Below are positions 1 to 13,740 of a stretch of 64,000 nt of DNA, piece after piece. The stretch is from Bradyrhizobium guangxiense (GTDB lineage: Bacteria; Pseudomonadota; Alphaproteobacteria; Rhizobiales; Xanthobacteraceae). The DNA lies in assembly GCF_004114915.1 (NCBI RefSeq), contig NZ_CP022219.1, positions 7,036,501 to 7,100,500 of the forward strand. The letters are read 5' to 3'. Each line of letters opens with the position of its first letter. The first letter of the stretch is position 1. A model generated the notes under the pieces. It worked only from the letters and a program-made list of their open reading frames with translations. It searched no databases and was not told the origin of the DNA. A program made the translations under genes and the position numbers.

Positions 1-237
1 GCGCCGCCGAACTATGGCGCCGAGTACGACGCGCGCTTCAATTCGATTTATCCTGATGTGGCGAAGAAATTCAACGTGCCGCTCTATCCCTTCTTCCTCG
101 AGGGCGTTGCGGCCGACGCCAAGCTCAACCAGGGCGACGGCATTCATCCGACTGCGGCCGGCGTCGACGTCATCGTCGGCAACATCATGCCCACGGTGGA
201 GGCATTCATTGGCACGATCGCTGAGCATCGGCGTTGA
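1..237 (+). CDS. SGNH-family esterase (TesA/arylesterase-like), C-terminal part
   Basis: Open from the first base of the window to a TGA at 235-237, so only the last 78 residues are present. The visible part contains YPFFLEGVA followed by GDGIHPTAAG. The Asp and His of DGIHP match the block-V D-x-x-H catalytic pair of SGNH hydrolases such as TesA and periplasmic arylesterases. The family hydrolyses short acyl or aryl esters, usually in the periplasm. The nucleophile Ser block and any signal peptide lie left of the window. Substrate cannot be judged. Confidence 0.8.
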   Translation, partial: APPNYGAEYDARFNSIYPDVAKKFNVPLYPFFLEGVAADAKLNQGDGIHPTAAGVDVIVGNIMPTVEAFIGTIAEHRR

Positions 238-413
238 AAAGCGGGCAGCGCTCACCGCAATTCCCAGGGTTTTAACGGGGTAAGGCTGCCTAAGCTTCGC
301 AGAGTCACACAACTGCGATAGGAATCAGGGTACCGGTGATTCGTCGCCGGCTCTAATTTGGATATCGTCCTCGCTGTTCGAGGGCTGTACCCAAGCATCG
401 GGAGTGCTGAACG

Positions 414-950
414 ATGCCGCGTTTGTTCACGGGTCTGGAAATTCCGGCCGAGATCGGCCAGACGCTTTCCAACTTGAGGGGTGGCCTTCCCGGCGCCCGC
501 TGGATCGATCCCGAAAATTATCACGTCACCTTGCGCTTCATCGGCGATATCGACGGCGTCTCCGCCAACGAGATCGCCTCGATGCTGTTTCGCGTCGATC
601 GCAAGCCGTTCGAGGTCAAGGTGCAGGGACTGACGAGCTTCGGCGGCCGCAAGCCGCGGGCGGTGGTCGCCACCATCGCGCCGAGCAAGCCGCTGATGGA
701 ATTGCAGGCCGAGCTCGAGCGCATGATGCAGCGGATCGGTCTCAACCCCGAGGGACGCAAATACATCCCGCACGTGACGCTGGCCCGGCTGCACGACGCC
801 TCCGACCGCGACGTCGCCGACTATCTGTCGCTGCGCGGCTACTTCCCGAGCAAGGCGTTCATGGCCGAGCGCTTCGTGCTGTTCTCCTCGCGCGCCTCCA
901 CCGGCGGCGGCCCGTATATCGTCGAGGACGCCTACGAGCTGTGTGCGTAG
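414..950 (+). CDS. thpR: RNA 2',3'-cyclic phosphodiesterase ThpR (2H family)
   Basis: A 178-residue protein of the 2H phosphoesterase superfamily. It carries the two H-x-T-x signatures that define the family, HVTL at residues 37-40 and HVTL at 120-123. Members hydrolyse 2',3'-cyclic phosphate ends of RNA to 2'-phosphates, and some also ligate tRNA halves in vitro. Length matches the family (about 180 residues). The ATG at 414 gives the conserved MPRLFTGLEIP start. It is cytoplasmic and monocistronic here; the next gene, zapE, begins about 200 bases downstream after a palindromic repeat. Confidence 0.92.
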   Translation: MPRLFTGLEIPAEIGQTLSNLRGGLPGARWIDPENYHVTLRFIGDIDGVSANEIASMLFRVDRKPFEVKVQGLTSFGGRKPRAVVATIAPSKPLMELQAELERMMQRIGLNPEGRKYIPHVTLARLHDASDRDVADYLSLRGYFPSKAFMAERFVLFSSRASTGGGPYIVEDAYELCA

Positions 951-3560
<2,610 letters not shown>

Positions 3561-3573
3561 GGCGCAACCTATC

Positions 3574-3610
3574 CCGCCGAAGATCGAAACCCGGTCTTCG
3601 GCGGTTTCAT
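3574..3610 (+). terminator. Rho-independent terminator after mdh
   Basis: A 10-bp stem (ccgccgaaga at 3574-3583 with tcttcggcgg at 3595-3604) is followed by tttcattt. It begins 14 bases after the mdh stop codon. Confidence 0.7.
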
Positions 3611-3766
3611 TTCCGGAGCCCAGTGTCGGGATGGGCTTCGGGTTCGGCAGTCCAGAGATCGATGTCAAAGAATCCGGGTTGCAGTTCCTGTGGTATATGG
3701 TATGCCAGCCACAAGACTGAGGTGGGCCCCTAGAGGTCACCGCCCGCGGGTTCAGGGAGCGACCAT

Positions 3767-4963
<1,197 letters not shown>

Positions 4964-4967
4964 CGCC

Positions 4968-5447
4968 ATGGCCCAGGACCATCTCGCCGCATCATCTCCG
5001 CTCCCCGAGCACGCGCGCCTCGCCGCGTTCGCCGGCGAATGGGATGGTGAGGAGATGGTCTTCCCGTCGCGCTGGACGGCGGGCGGGCCGGCGACCTCGC
5101 GCACCGTCGCGCGCATGGATCTGAACGGGTTCTATTTGATCCAGGACTCGGTCCAGATGCGCGACGGAAAGCAAGTCTTCGCCACTCACGGCATCTTCAC
5201 CTTCGACCGCGACGACCGGACCTACAAATTGTTCTGGTACGACTCGCTCGGCTACACGCCGCCCTCGCCCGCCTCAGGCGGGTGGGTCGGCCAGACCCTG
5301 ACGCTGGTGCGCGGCTCGCTCCGCGGCAATGCGCGCCACGTCTACGAGATCATCAACGAGGACTCCTACTCGTTGAAGATCCAGTTCTCGCCGGACGCGG
5401 AAGGCTGGGCCGACGTGCTCACCGGCGTCTACCGCCGCATCCACTGA
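4968..5447 (+). CDS. DUF1579-like protein inserted between sucC and sucD
   Basis: A 159-residue protein whose pattern (FAGEWDGEE near the start, then [32 protein letters not shown] and a C-terminal VLTGVYRR) matches the DUF1579 family, a predicted lipocalin-like barrel. No signal peptide or membrane segment is visible, so it is probably cytoplasmic. It starts 4 bases after sucC and ends 36 bases before sucD, which implies co-transcription and translational coupling with sucC. Function is unknown. Placement inside the synthetase operon suggests, but does not prove, a link to succinyl-CoA metabolism. Confidence 0.75.
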   Translation: MAQDHLAASSPLPEHARLAAFAGEWDGEEMVFPSRWTAGGPATSRTVARMDLNGFYLIQDSVQMRDGKQVFATHGIFTFDRDDRTYKLFWYDSLGYTPPSPASGGWVGQTLTLVRGSLRGNARHVYEIINEDSYSLKIQFSPDAEGWADVLTGVYRRIH

Positions 5448-5483
5448 CCCTCTCACTCTGTTAGTTTCGCGAAAGCAGACCTC

Positions 5484-6368
5484 ATGTCCATCCTGATCGA
5501 CAAGAACACCAAGGTCATCTGCCAGGGCTTCACCGGCAAGAACGGCACCTTCCATTCCGAGGCCGCGATCGCCTACGGCACCAAGATGGTCGGCGGCACC
5601 TCGCCGGGCAAGGGCGGCTCGACGCATCTGGGCCTGCCGGTGTTCGACACCGTGCGCGAGGCGCGTGAGAAGACCGGGGCCGATGCGTCGGTGATCTACG
5701 TGCCGCCGCCGGGCGCGGCGGACGCGATCTGCGAAGCGATCGACGCCGAGATCCCGCTGATCGTCTGTATCACCGAGGGCATTCCCGTTATCGACATGGT
5801 CCGCGTCAAGCGCTCGCTGATCGGCTCCAAGTCGCGCCTGATCGGGCCGAACTGCCCGGGCGTCATGACCGCCGGCGAGTGCAAGATCGGCATCATGCCC
5901 GCCAACATCTTCAAGACCGGCTCGGTCGGCATCGTCTCCCGCTCGGGCACGCTGACCTATGAAGCCGTGTTCCAGACCTCCCAGGAGGGCCTCGGCCAGA
6001 CCACTGCGGTCGGCATCGGCGGCGACCCGGTCAAGGGCACCGAGTTCATCGACGTTCTCGAGATGCTGCTCGCCGACCCCAAGACCGAATCGATCATCAT
6101 GATCGGTGAGATCGGTGGTTCCGCCGAGGAGGACGCCGCCCAGTTCCTCAAGGACGAGGCCAAGCGCGGCCGCAAGAAGCCGATGGTTGGCTTCATCGCC
6201 GGCGTCACCGCCCCTCCCGGCCGGCGCATGGGCCATGCCGGCGCCATCATCTCGGGCGGCAAGGGCGACGCCGGTTCCAAGACCGAGGCGATGAAATCGG
6301 CAGGGATTACAGTGTCCCCGTCGCCCGCCCGCCTCGGCCATACGCTTGCCGAAAAGTTGAAAGGCTAA
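5484..6368 (+). CDS. sucD: Succinyl-CoA synthetase alpha subunit
   Basis: A 294-residue CoA-binding subunit of succinyl-CoA synthetase. It begins [18 protein letters not shown] and has the CoA-ligase sequences GPNCPG and [10 protein letters not shown]. The His of the latter is the residue phosphorylated during catalysis. It partners SucC, which lies just upstream beyond the DUF1579-like gene. Length and motifs are normal for the family. Confidence 0.97.
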   Translation: MSILIDKNTKVICQGFTGKNGTFHSEAAIAYGTKMVGGTSPGKGGSTHLGLPVFDTVREAREKTGADASVIYVPPPGAADAICEAIDAEIPLIVCITEGIPVIDMVRVKRSLIGSKSRLIGPNCPGVMTAGECKIGIMPANIFKTGSVGIVSRSGTLTYEAVFQTSQEGLGQTTAVGIGGDPVKGTEFIDVLEMLLADPKTESIIMIGEIGGSAEEDAAQFLKDEAKRGRKKPMVGFIAGVTAPPGRRMGHAGAIISGGKGDAGSKTEAMKSAGITVSPSPARLGHTLAEKLKG

Positions 6369-6505
6369 TTCACTTCTTCGTGCTTTTCCGGGCGAAGTTT
6401 CGCAGCAAATAGGGTAAAGGGTGCCTGTCGCGTCGAGCCCTGTCGGGGGAGCTCGGCGCCAGCGCCGTTTGTTATGCGCGAACCGAAATCGCCAGGAACT
6501 CAAGT

Positions 6506-9463
6506 ATGTCTCGCCAGGACGCGAACGCAGCCTTTGCCCTGTCATCCTTTTTGCAGGGCACCAACGCCACCTACATCGACGAAATCTACGCCCGCTACCA
6601 GAAGGACCCGTCCTCGGTCGACGCCGAGTGGCAGGAGTTCTTCAAGAGCCTGAACGACGCGCCCGCTGACATCAGCAAGAACGCGGAAGGCCCCTCCTGG
6701 GAGCGCGACAACTGGCCGCTGACCCCCAAGGACGATCTGACCTCCGCGCTCGACGGCAATTGGGCCGAAGTCGAGAAGACGGTCGGCAGCAAGATCGCCG
6801 CCAAGGCGCAAGCCAAGGGCGCCGACATCTCCTCCGCCGACCTGCTCCAGGCCACGCGCGACTCGGTCCGCGCCCTGATGCTGATCCGCTCCTACCGCAT
6901 GCGCGGCCACTTCCACGCCAAGCTCGATCCGCTCGGCATCGAGGCCCAGCGCAACCGCGAAGAGCTCGACCCGCGCACCTACGGCTTCAGCGAGGCCGAT
7001 TTCGACCGCAAGATCTTCCTCGATCACGTGCTCGGTCTCGAATACGGCACGATCCGCGAGATCACCGCGATCTGCGAGCGCACCTACTGCCAGACGCTCG
7101 GCGTCGAGTTCATGCATATCAGCAACGCCGCGCAGAAGGCCTGGATCCAGGAGCGCATCGAGGGACCCGACAAGGAGATCTCGTTCACCCGCGAAGGCCG
7201 CAGAGCGATCCTGCAGAAGCTGGTCGAGGCGGAAGGCTTCGAAAAGTTCTGCGACACCAAGTTCACCGGCACCAAGCGCTTCGGCCTCGACGGCGGCGAA
7301 GCCCTGATCCCCGCGCTCGAGCAAATCATCAAGCGTGGCGGCAATCTCGGCGTAAAGGAAATCGTGCTGGGCATGCCGCATCGCGGCCGCCTCAACGTGC
7401 TGACCCAGGTGATGGGCAAGGCGCACCGCGCCCTGTTCCACGAGTTCAAGGGCGGCTCGGCCAATCCCGACGCAGTCGAAGGCTCCGGCGACGTGAAGTA
7501 TCACCTCGGCGCCTCCTCGGACCGTGAGTTCGACGGCAACCGCATCCATCTGTCGCTGACCGCCAACCCCTCGCATCTCGAGATCGTCGATCCCGTCGTG
7601 CTCGGCAAGGTGCGCGCCAAGCAGGATCAGCACGGCGATCCCCCGGATATGCGCATCTCCGTGATGCCGCTCCTGATGCACGGCGACGCGGCATTCGCCG
7701 GCCAGGGCGTGGTCGCCGAGTGCTTCGGCCTGTCCGATCTGAAGGGCTACCGCACCGGCGGCTCCGTGCACTTCATCGTCAACAACCAGATCGGCTTCAC
7801 CACCTATCCGCGCTACTCGCGCTCCTCGCCGTACCCGTCGGACGTGGCGAAGATGATCGATGCGCCGATCTTCCACGTCAACGGCGACGATCCGGAAGCC
7901 GTCGTGTTCGCGGCCAAGGTCGCGACCGAATTCCGGCAGAAGTTCCACAAGCCCGTCGTCATCGACATGTGGTGCTATCGCCGCTACGGCCACAATGAGG
8001 GCGACGAGCCGGCCTTCACCCAGCCGGTGATGTACAAGCGGATCGCGGCCCATCCCTCGACGCTGACGCTCTACTCCAAGCGCCTGATCGCCGAAGGCGT
8101 GGTCACCGAGGGCGAGGTCGACAAGCTGAAGGCGGATTGGCGCGCCCGGCTCGATGCCGAATTCGAGGCCGGCACCTCCTACAAGCCGAACAAGGCCGAC
8201 TGGCTCGACGGCAAGTGGGCGGGCTTCAAGATCGCCGACCAGGAAGAGGACGCGCGTCGCGGCGTCACCGGCGTCGATCTGCCTGTTCTGAAGGACATCG
8301 GCCGCAAGATCACCAAGGTGCCGGACGGTTTCCGCGTCCACCGCACCATTCAGCGCTTCCTCGATAACCGCGCCAAGGCGATCGAGAGCGGCAACGGCAT
8401 CGACTGGGCGACCGGCGAGGCGCTGGCGTTCTGCTCACTGCTCAACGAGAACCACCACGTCCGCCTGTCCGGACAGGATTCGGAACGCGGCACCTTCTCG
8501 CAGCGCCATTCGGTCCTGATCGATCAGGAGGACGAGAGCCGCTACACGCCGTTCAACCATCTCGGTGGCGAGCAGGGCCATTACGAGGTCATCAACTCGC
8601 TGTTGTCGGAAGAGGCCGTGCTCGGTTTCGAATACGGCTATTCGCTCGCCGAGCCGAACACGCTGACGCTGTGGGAAGCCCAGTTCGGCGACTTCGCCAA
8701 CGGCGCGCAGGTCGTGTTCGACCAGTTCATCTCCTCGGGTGAGCGCAAATGGCTGCGCATGTCTGGCCTCGTCTGCCTGCTGCCGCACGGCTATGAGGGC
8801 CAGGGACCGGAGCACTCCTCGGCGCGCCTCGAGCGTTACCTGCAGATGTGCGCGGAAGACAACATGCAGGTGGTCTACCCGACCACGCCGGCGAACTACT
8901 TTCACGCGCTGCGCCGGCAGCTGCACCGCGAGATCCGCAAGCCGCTGATCATGATGACGCCGAAGTCGCTGCTGCGTCACAAGCGGGCGGTGTCGCGTCT
9001 CGAAGAGCTGGCGAAGGGCACGACCTTCCACCGCATCCTCTATGATGATGCCCAGATGCTGCCGAACGAGGCGATCAAGCTCGTCCCCGACGAGAAGATC
9101 CGCCGCATCGTGCTGTGCTCCGGCAAGGTCTATTACGACCTCTACGAGGAGCGCGAGAAGCGCGGCATCGACGACATCTATCTGATGCGCGTCGAGCAGC
9201 TCTATCCGGTGCCGCTGAAGGCGCTGGTGGCCGAGCTGTCGCGCTTCAAGAAGGCCGAGATGGTGTGGTGCCAGGAAGAGCCCCGCAACATGGGTGCCTG
9301 GCATTTCATCGAGCCCTATCTGGAATGGGTGCTCAACCAGGTGAACGGCGCGAGCCGGCGTCCGCGCTATGTCGGCCGCGCCGCTTCCGCCGCGACCGCC
9401 ACGGGTCTGATGTCCAAGCATCAGGCTCAGCTGAAGGCGTTCCTGGACGAAGCACTGAGCTGA
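6506..9463 (+). CDS. sucA: 2-oxoglutarate dehydrogenase E1 component
   Basis: A 985-residue thiamine diphosphate-dependent E1 subunit that decarboxylates 2-oxoglutarate and passes the succinyl group to SucB. The N-terminal helix FLQGTNATYIDEIYARYQ is typical of SucA. GMPHRGRLNVL, HGDAAFAGQG and RYGHNEGDEPAFTQP are the cofactor- and substrate-site signatures, and HGYEGQGPEHSSAR marks the transketolase-like pyrimidine domain. An AGGA sequence precedes the ATG. It lies 137 bases after sucD and 178 before sucB, in one direction, consistent with a single long operon. Confidence 0.97.
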   Translation: MSRQDANAAFALSSFLQGTNATYIDEIYARYQKDPSSVDAEWQEFFKSLNDAPADISKNAEGPSWERDNWPLTPKDDLTSALDGNWAEVEKTVGSKIAAKAQAKGADISSADLLQATRDSVRALMLIRSYRMRGHFHAKLDPLGIEAQRNREELDPRTYGFSEADFDRKIFLDHVLGLEYGTIREITAICERTYCQTLGVEFMHISNAAQKAWIQERIEGPDKEISFTREGRRAILQKLVEAEGFEKFCDTKFTGTKRFGLDGGEALIPALEQIIKRGGNLGVKEIVLGMPHRGRLNVLTQVMGKAHRALFHEFKGGSANPDAVEGSGDVKYHLGASSDREFDGNRIHLSLTANPSHLEIVDPVVLGKVRAKQDQHGDPPDMRISVMPLLMHGDAAFAGQGVVAECFGLSDLKGYRTGGSVHFIVNNQIGFTTYPRYSRSSPYPSDVAKMIDAPIFHVNGDDPEAVVFAAKVATEFRQKFHKPVVIDMWCYRRYGHNEGDEPAFTQPVMYKRIAAHPSTLTLYSKRLIAEGVVTEGEVDKLKADWRARLDAEFEAGTSYKPNKADWLDGKWAGFKIADQEEDARRGVTGVDLPVLKDIGRKITKVPDGFRVHRTIQRFLDNRAKAIESGNGIDWATGEALAFCSLLNENHHVRLSGQDSERGTFSQRHSVLIDQEDESRYTPFNHLGGEQGHYEVINSLLSEEAVLGFEYGYSLAEPNTLTLWEAQFGDFANGAQVVFDQFISSGERKWLRMSGLVCLLPHGYEGQGPEHSSARLERYLQMCAEDNMQVVYPTTPANYFHALRRQLHREIRKPLIMMTPKSLLRHKRAVSRLEELAKGTTFHRILYDDAQMLPNEAIKLVPDEKIRRIVLCSGKVYYDLYEEREKRGIDDIYLMRVEQLYPVPLKALVAELSRFKKAEMVWCQEEPRNMGAWHFIEPYLEWVLNQVNGASRRPRYVGRAASAATATGLMSKHQAQLKAFLDEALS

Positions 9464-9641
9464 ACTTTTTGAACTGCGTCAGGCCCCGCCTCGTGCGCAA
9501 CCAGCGCACCGGAGCGGGGCATCCAGTAACTCGTGACCTCCGCGTCAAGGCGAAGCGTCCCGGCTTGCTGGATGGCCTGCTTTTCGCGGGCCGTTGACGA
9601 TCGACTTATGACCGCATTGGCGATCCCTTAAGGAAGAGACC

Positions 9642-10883
9642 ATGACTGAAATTCGTGTGCCGACGCTCGGCGAATCCGTCACCGAGGCCACCATCGGCCG
9701 CTGGTTCAAGAAGGCCGGCGACCCCGTCGCCGTCGACGAGCCCTTGGTTGAGCTCGAGACCGACAAGGTCACCATCGAAGTCCCCGCGCCGTCCGCGGGC
9801 ACGCTGAGCGAGATCATCGCCGCCGACGGCGCGACCGTCGCCGTGGGCGCGTTGCTCGGCCAGATCACCGACGGCGCCGGCGCGGCCAAGCCCGCCGCGG
9901 CATCCGCCAAGCCCGCTGCTGCTCCGGCACCCGCGGCTGCCGCTCCGGCTGCTGCCGCCGCACCGAAGGCGCCGCCGGCCGATGCGCCGCTCGCGCCCTC
10001 CGTGCGAAAGCTCTCCGCCGAGACCGGCATCGACGCCTCGACCGTTCCGGGCTCCGGTAAGGACGGCCGCGTCACCAAGGGCGACATGCTCGCGGCGATC
10101 GAGCGCGCCGCCTCCGCGCCGACCCCGGTGAACCAGCCCGCCGCCGCCGTGCAGGTGCGCGCGCCCTCGCCGGCCGATGACGCCGCCCGCGAGGAGCGCG
10201 TCAAGATGACCCGGCTGCGCCAGACCATCGCGCGCCGCCTCAAGGACGTGCAGAACACCGCGGCCATGCTCACGACCTTCAACGAGGTCGACATGACCAA
10301 CGTCATGGCGCTGCGCGCGCATTACAAGGACGCGTTCGAGAAGAAGCATGGCGCCAAGCTCGGCTTCATGGGCTTCTTCACCAAGGCCGTCGTGCAGGCG
10401 CTGAAGGACATCCCGGCCGTCAACGCCGAGATCGACGGCAGCGACCTGATCTACAAGAACTACTACCACATCGGCGTTGCCGTCGGCACCGACAAGGGCC
10501 TCGTCGTGCCCGTGGTGCGCGACTGCGACCACAAGTCGATCTCCGACATCGAGAAGAGCATCGCCGATTTCGGCCGCCGCGCCCGCGACGGCCAGCTCAA
10601 GATCGACGAGATGCAGGGCGGCACCTTCACCATCACCAATGGCGGCATCTACGGCTCGCTGATGTCGACCCCGATCCTGAACGCGCCGCAGTCCGGCATT
10701 CTCGGCATGCACAAGATCCAGGAGCGGCCGATGGTTGTCGGCGGCAAGATCGAGGTCCGCCCGATGATGTATCTGGCGCTGTCCTACGACCACCGCGTCA
10801 TCGACGGCAAGGAAGCCGTTACCTTCCTGGTCCGCGTCAAGGAGAGCCTGGAAGATCCGGCGCGTCTGGTGCTCGATCTCTGA
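9642..10883 (+). CDS. sucB: 2-oxoglutarate dehydrogenase E2 (dihydrolipoamide succinyltransferase)
   Basis: A 413-residue E2 core subunit. Domains in order: one lipoyl domain (residues 1-77, lipoylated Lys42 in ETDKV), an Ala/Pro-rich linker (about 85-115), a peripheral subunit-binding domain (about 117-155) and the C-terminal acyltransferase. The last ends with [11 protein letters not shown], containing the catalytic His and Asp. It accepts the succinyl group from SucA and transfers it to CoA. A strong AGGAAGAG site precedes the ATG. Confidence 0.97.
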   Translation: MTEIRVPTLGESVTEATIGRWFKKAGDPVAVDEPLVELETDKVTIEVPAPSAGTLSEIIAADGATVAVGALLGQITDGAGAAKPAAASAKPAAAPAPAAAAPAAAAAPKAPPADAPLAPSVRKLSAETGIDASTVPGSGKDGRVTKGDMLAAIERAASAPTPVNQPAAAVQVRAPSPADDAAREERVKMTRLRQTIARRLKDVQNTAAMLTTFNEVDMTNVMALRAHYKDAFEKKHGAKLGFMGFFTKAVVQALKDIPAVNAEIDGSDLIYKNYYHIGVAVGTDKGLVVPVVRDCDHKSISDIEKSIADFGRRARDGQLKIDEMQGGTFTITNGGIYGSLMSTPILNAPQSGILGMHKIQERPMVVGGKIEVRPMMYLALSYDHRVIDGKEAVTFLVRVKESLEDPARLVLDL

Positions 10884-10947
10884 TCCCTGATGCTCTGCGA
10901 GCGCCGTCGCCATTCGCGACGGCGCGTGTCGAACCATGGAGGCGCGC

Positions 10948-11697
10948 GTGACGGATAAAGTCGTTGTCATCACCGGCGGCAGCCGCGGCATCGGGCGGGC
11001 GACCGCGCTTGCGGCGGCCGCGCGCGGCTACCGTGTCGTGGTCGGGTACGCCAGCAACAAGAAGGCCGCCGACGAGGTCGTCTCGCAGATCGAAGCGAGC
11101 AACGGCAAGGCCGTCGCGGTGAAGTGCGATGTCGCCGAGGAGCGCGACATCATCAACCTGTTCAAGGAGGCCGACAAGTTCGGCACCCTCGGTGCACTCG
11201 TCAACAATGGCGGCATCGTCGGGACCAGCGGCGTGCGCGTCGACGAGATGTCGGCCGAGCGCATCCAGCGCGTGCTGGCGGTCAACGTCACCGGCTCGAT
11301 CCTCTGCGCGCGCGAGGCCGTGAAGCGGATGTCGACCAAGCATGGCGGCAAGGGCGGCGTCATCGTCAATTTGTCGTCGGTCGCGGCCAGGCTCGGCGCC
11401 CCCAACACCTATGTCGATTATGCCGCGTCCAAGGGCGCGATCGATTCCTTCACCACCGGCCTCGGCTATGAGGTCGCGAACGAAGGCATTCGCGTCGCGG
11501 GCATTCGCCCGGGCCTGATCGACACCGAAATCCACGCCTCGGGCGGCGAGCCCGACCGGCACCATCGTCTGGCTCATATGGTGCCGATGAAGCGCGTCGG
11601 CACCGCCGACGAGATCGCGAGCGCCATCCTCTGGCTGATGTCGGACGAGGCCTCCTACGTCACCGCAGCCACTCTCGATGTGTCCGGCGGACGCTGA
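10948..11697 (+). CDS. SDR-family NAD(P)-dependent oxidoreductase
   Basis: A classical short-chain dehydrogenase of about 249 residues. It has the cofactor loop GGSRGIG, NNGGIVG in the place of NNAG, a catalytic Ser in NLSSVAARLG and the Tyr-x-x-x-Lys pair in YVDYAASKGA. I chose the GTG at 10948 because GGAGG lies 7 bases before it; an ATG at 10936 would add four residues. It lies between sucB and lpdA, so it is probably co-transcribed with the 2-oxoglutarate dehydrogenase genes. Substrate is unknown. The C-terminal TLDVSGGR is typical of FabG-like enzymes. Confidence 0.88.
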   Translation: MTDKVVVITGGSRGIGRATALAAAARGYRVVVGYASNKKAADEVVSQIEASNGKAVAVKCDVAEERDIINLFKEADKFGTLGALVNNGGIVGTSGVRVDEMSAERIQRVLAVNVTGSILCAREAVKRMSTKHGGKGGVIVNLSSVAARLGAPNTYVDYAASKGAIDSFTTGLGYEVANEGIRVAGIRPGLIDTEIHASGGEPDRHHRLAHMVPMKRVGTADEIASAILWLMSDEASYVTAATLDVSGGR

Positions 11698-11754
11698 CGC
11701 ACCGCGCGGACGCTGACACATCCTCATCACGCTAAACTCACGGGACTTCCTCTC

Positions 11755-13155
11755 ATGGCTACCTACGATCTCGTCGTCATCGGCACCGGACCTGGCGGTT
11801 ATGTCTGCGCGGTGCGCGCCAGCCAGCTCGGCATGAAAGTCGCCGTGGTCGAAAAGAACGCAACCCTCGGCGGCACCTGCCTCAACGTCGGCTGCATGCC
11901 GTCGAAGGCGCTGCTGCACGCCTCCGAGATGTTCGAGGAAGCCGCGCACTCCTTCGCCAAGATGGGCGTGTCGGTCTCCTCGCCGAAGCTCGATCTGCCG
12001 GCGATGATGAACTTCAAGCAGCAGGGCATCGACGGCAACGTCAAGGGCGTCGAGTTCCTGATGAAGAAGAACAAGGTCGACGTGCTCAAGGGCACCGGCA
12101 AGATCTTAGGGACCGGCAAGGTCGAGGTTTCCGCCGACGGCAAGTCGCAGGTGGTCGAAACCAAGAACATCGTGATTGCCACCGGCTCGGACATCGCGCG
12201 CCTCAAGGGCATCGAGATCGACGAGAAGCGCATCGTGTCCTCGACCGGCGCGCTGTCGCTCGACAAGGTCCCCGGCAAGCTGCTGATCGTCGGCGCCGGC
12301 GTGATCGGCCTCGAGCTCGGCTCGGTCTGGCACCGCTTAGGTGCCGAAGTCGTCGTGGTCGAATTCCTCGACCGCATCCTGCCCGGCATGGACGGCGAGA
12401 TCGCCAAGCAATTCCAGCGCATCCTCGAGAAGCAGGGCTTTGCGTTCAAGCTGGGCGCCAAGGTCACGGGCGTCGATACCTCCGGCAAGATGCTGAAGGC
12501 GACGGTCGAGCCCGCCGCCGGCGGCGGCGCCGAGACGCTCGAAGCCGACGTCGTGCTCGTCTGCATCGGCCGCGTGCCCTACACCGATGGCCTCGGCCTG
12601 AAGGAAGCCGGTGTCGCGCTCGACCCCCGCGGCCGCGTGCAGATCGACCCGCATTTCGCCACCAGCCTGAAGGGCGTCTATGCCATCGGCGACGTCGTCG
12701 CTGGGCCGATGCTCGCGCACAAGGCCGAGGATGAAGGCGTGGCGGTGGCCGAGATCATCGCAGGGCAGGCCGGTCACGTGAACTACGACGTCATCCCGGG
12801 CGTCGTGTATACCACGCCGGAAGTATCCTCCGTCGGCAAGACCGAGGAGGAACTGAAGCAGGCGGGCACGGCTTATACCGTCGGAAAGTTTCCGTTCACC
12901 GCCAACGGCCGCTCCAAGGTCAACCAGACCACCGACGGTTTTGTGAAGATTCTCGCAGATGCGAAGACCGATCGCGTGCTCGGCGTGCACATTATCGGCC
13001 GCGAAGCCGGCGAAATGATCCATGAAGCCTGTGTTCTCATGGAGTTTGGCGGCAGTGCGGAAGATCTCGCGCGCACCTGCCACGCGCATCCGACCCGCTC
13101 GGAGGCCGTCAAGGAAGCCGCGCTTGCAGTCGGCAAGCGGGCCATCCATATGTAG
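11755..13155 (+). CDS. lpdA: Dihydrolipoyl dehydrogenase (E3)
   Basis: A 466-residue flavoprotein that reoxidises dihydrolipoamide on SucB and transfers electrons to NAD+. It has the FAD-binding GTGPGGYV at residues 10-17, the redox-active disulfide CLNVGC, a second nucleotide-binding [10 protein letters not shown], and the C-terminal HAHPTRSEA that gives the active-site His and Glu. Length is standard. Its place next to sucAB marks it as the E3 dedicated to the 2-oxoglutarate complex, although E3 is often shared between complexes. Confidence 0.97.
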   Translation: MATYDLVVIGTGPGGYVCAVRASQLGMKVAVVEKNATLGGTCLNVGCMPSKALLHASEMFEEAAHSFAKMGVSVSSPKLDLPAMMNFKQQGIDGNVKGVEFLMKKNKVDVLKGTGKILGTGKVEVSADGKSQVVETKNIVIATGSDIARLKGIEIDEKRIVSSTGALSLDKVPGKLLIVGAGVIGLELGSVWHRLGAEVVVVEFLDRILPGMDGEIAKQFQRILEKQGFAFKLGAKVTGVDTSGKMLKATVEPAAGGGAETLEADVVLVCIGRVPYTDGLGLKEAGVALDPRGRVQIDPHFATSLKGVYAIGDVVAGPMLAHKAEDEGVAVAEIIAGQAGHVNYDVIPGVVYTTPEVSSVGKTEEELKQAGTAYTVGKFPFTANGRSKVNQTTDGFVKILADAKTDRVLGVHIIGREAGEMIHEACVLMEFGGSAEDLARTCHAHPTRSEAVKEAALAVGKRAIHM

Positions 13156-13189
13156 CGACGCGCCCAGCGCCGAATCGGGCGGGAAACAT

Positions 13190-13720
13190 ATGCTGCGCCG
13201 CCTTCTTCAACCGGTCTGGGTCCTGCTTGCGATCATCTTCCTGATCGAAGCCTGGCTGTGGGACCATCTCGAGCCGATCGTTGCGAAGGTCGTCGCGGCG
13301 ATCCCGCTGGCGCGCTTCAAGCAATGGCTGACGGAGCGCGTCGACGCGCTGTCGCCGGCCATGACGCTGATCGTGTTCGCCGTGCCCGTGATCCCGCTGT
13401 TTCCGCTCAAGCTGGTCGGGCTGTGGCTGCTCGCGCACGAATACTGGACCAGCGCAGTCTTCACGATCCTGTTCGCAAAAATGCTCGGCGTCGGCGTCAC
13501 CGCCTTCGTGTTCGACGTGACGCGCGACAAGCTTTTGGAGATGCACTGGTTCGAGCGGATCTACGATCTCGTGCTGAAGCTCCGCGCCAAGGCGCACCTG
13601 CTGGTCGACCCGATCAAGCGCCGTATTCGCGAGCTGATCGCCGGCAACGGCGAAGGCTGGTCCTCCCGCACGCTGCGCCTGATCCAGCGCTTCAGGAAGA
13701 GCGTGCACCAGGCGCGGTAG
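13190..13720 (+). CDS. Small membrane protein of unknown function
   Basis: A 176-residue protein. The ATG at 13190 is preferred over upstream starts because those overlap the end of lpdA. The N-terminus has a hydrophobic segment (about residues 7-22). A second hydrophobic region (about 59-100) looks like two passes separated by a short turn. The C-terminal half is basic and probably cytoplasmic. It starts 35 bases after lpdA on the same strand. I recognise no named family. Confidence 0.65.
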   Translation: MLRRLLQPVWVLLAIIFLIEAWLWDHLEPIVAKVVAAIPLARFKQWLTERVDALSPAMTLIVFAVPVIPLFPLKLVGLWLLAHEYWTSAVFTILFAKMLGVGVTAFVFDVTRDKLLEMHWFERIYDLVLKLRAKAHLLVDPIKRRIRELIAGNGEGWSSRTLRLIQRFRKSVHQAR

Positions 13721-13740
13721 CTGCGCGCCACACACAGCCC

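Noticed and set aside
6542..8341. 599-codon minus-strand frame over sucA
   Set aside because: Antisense shadow of sucA with no recognisable domain.
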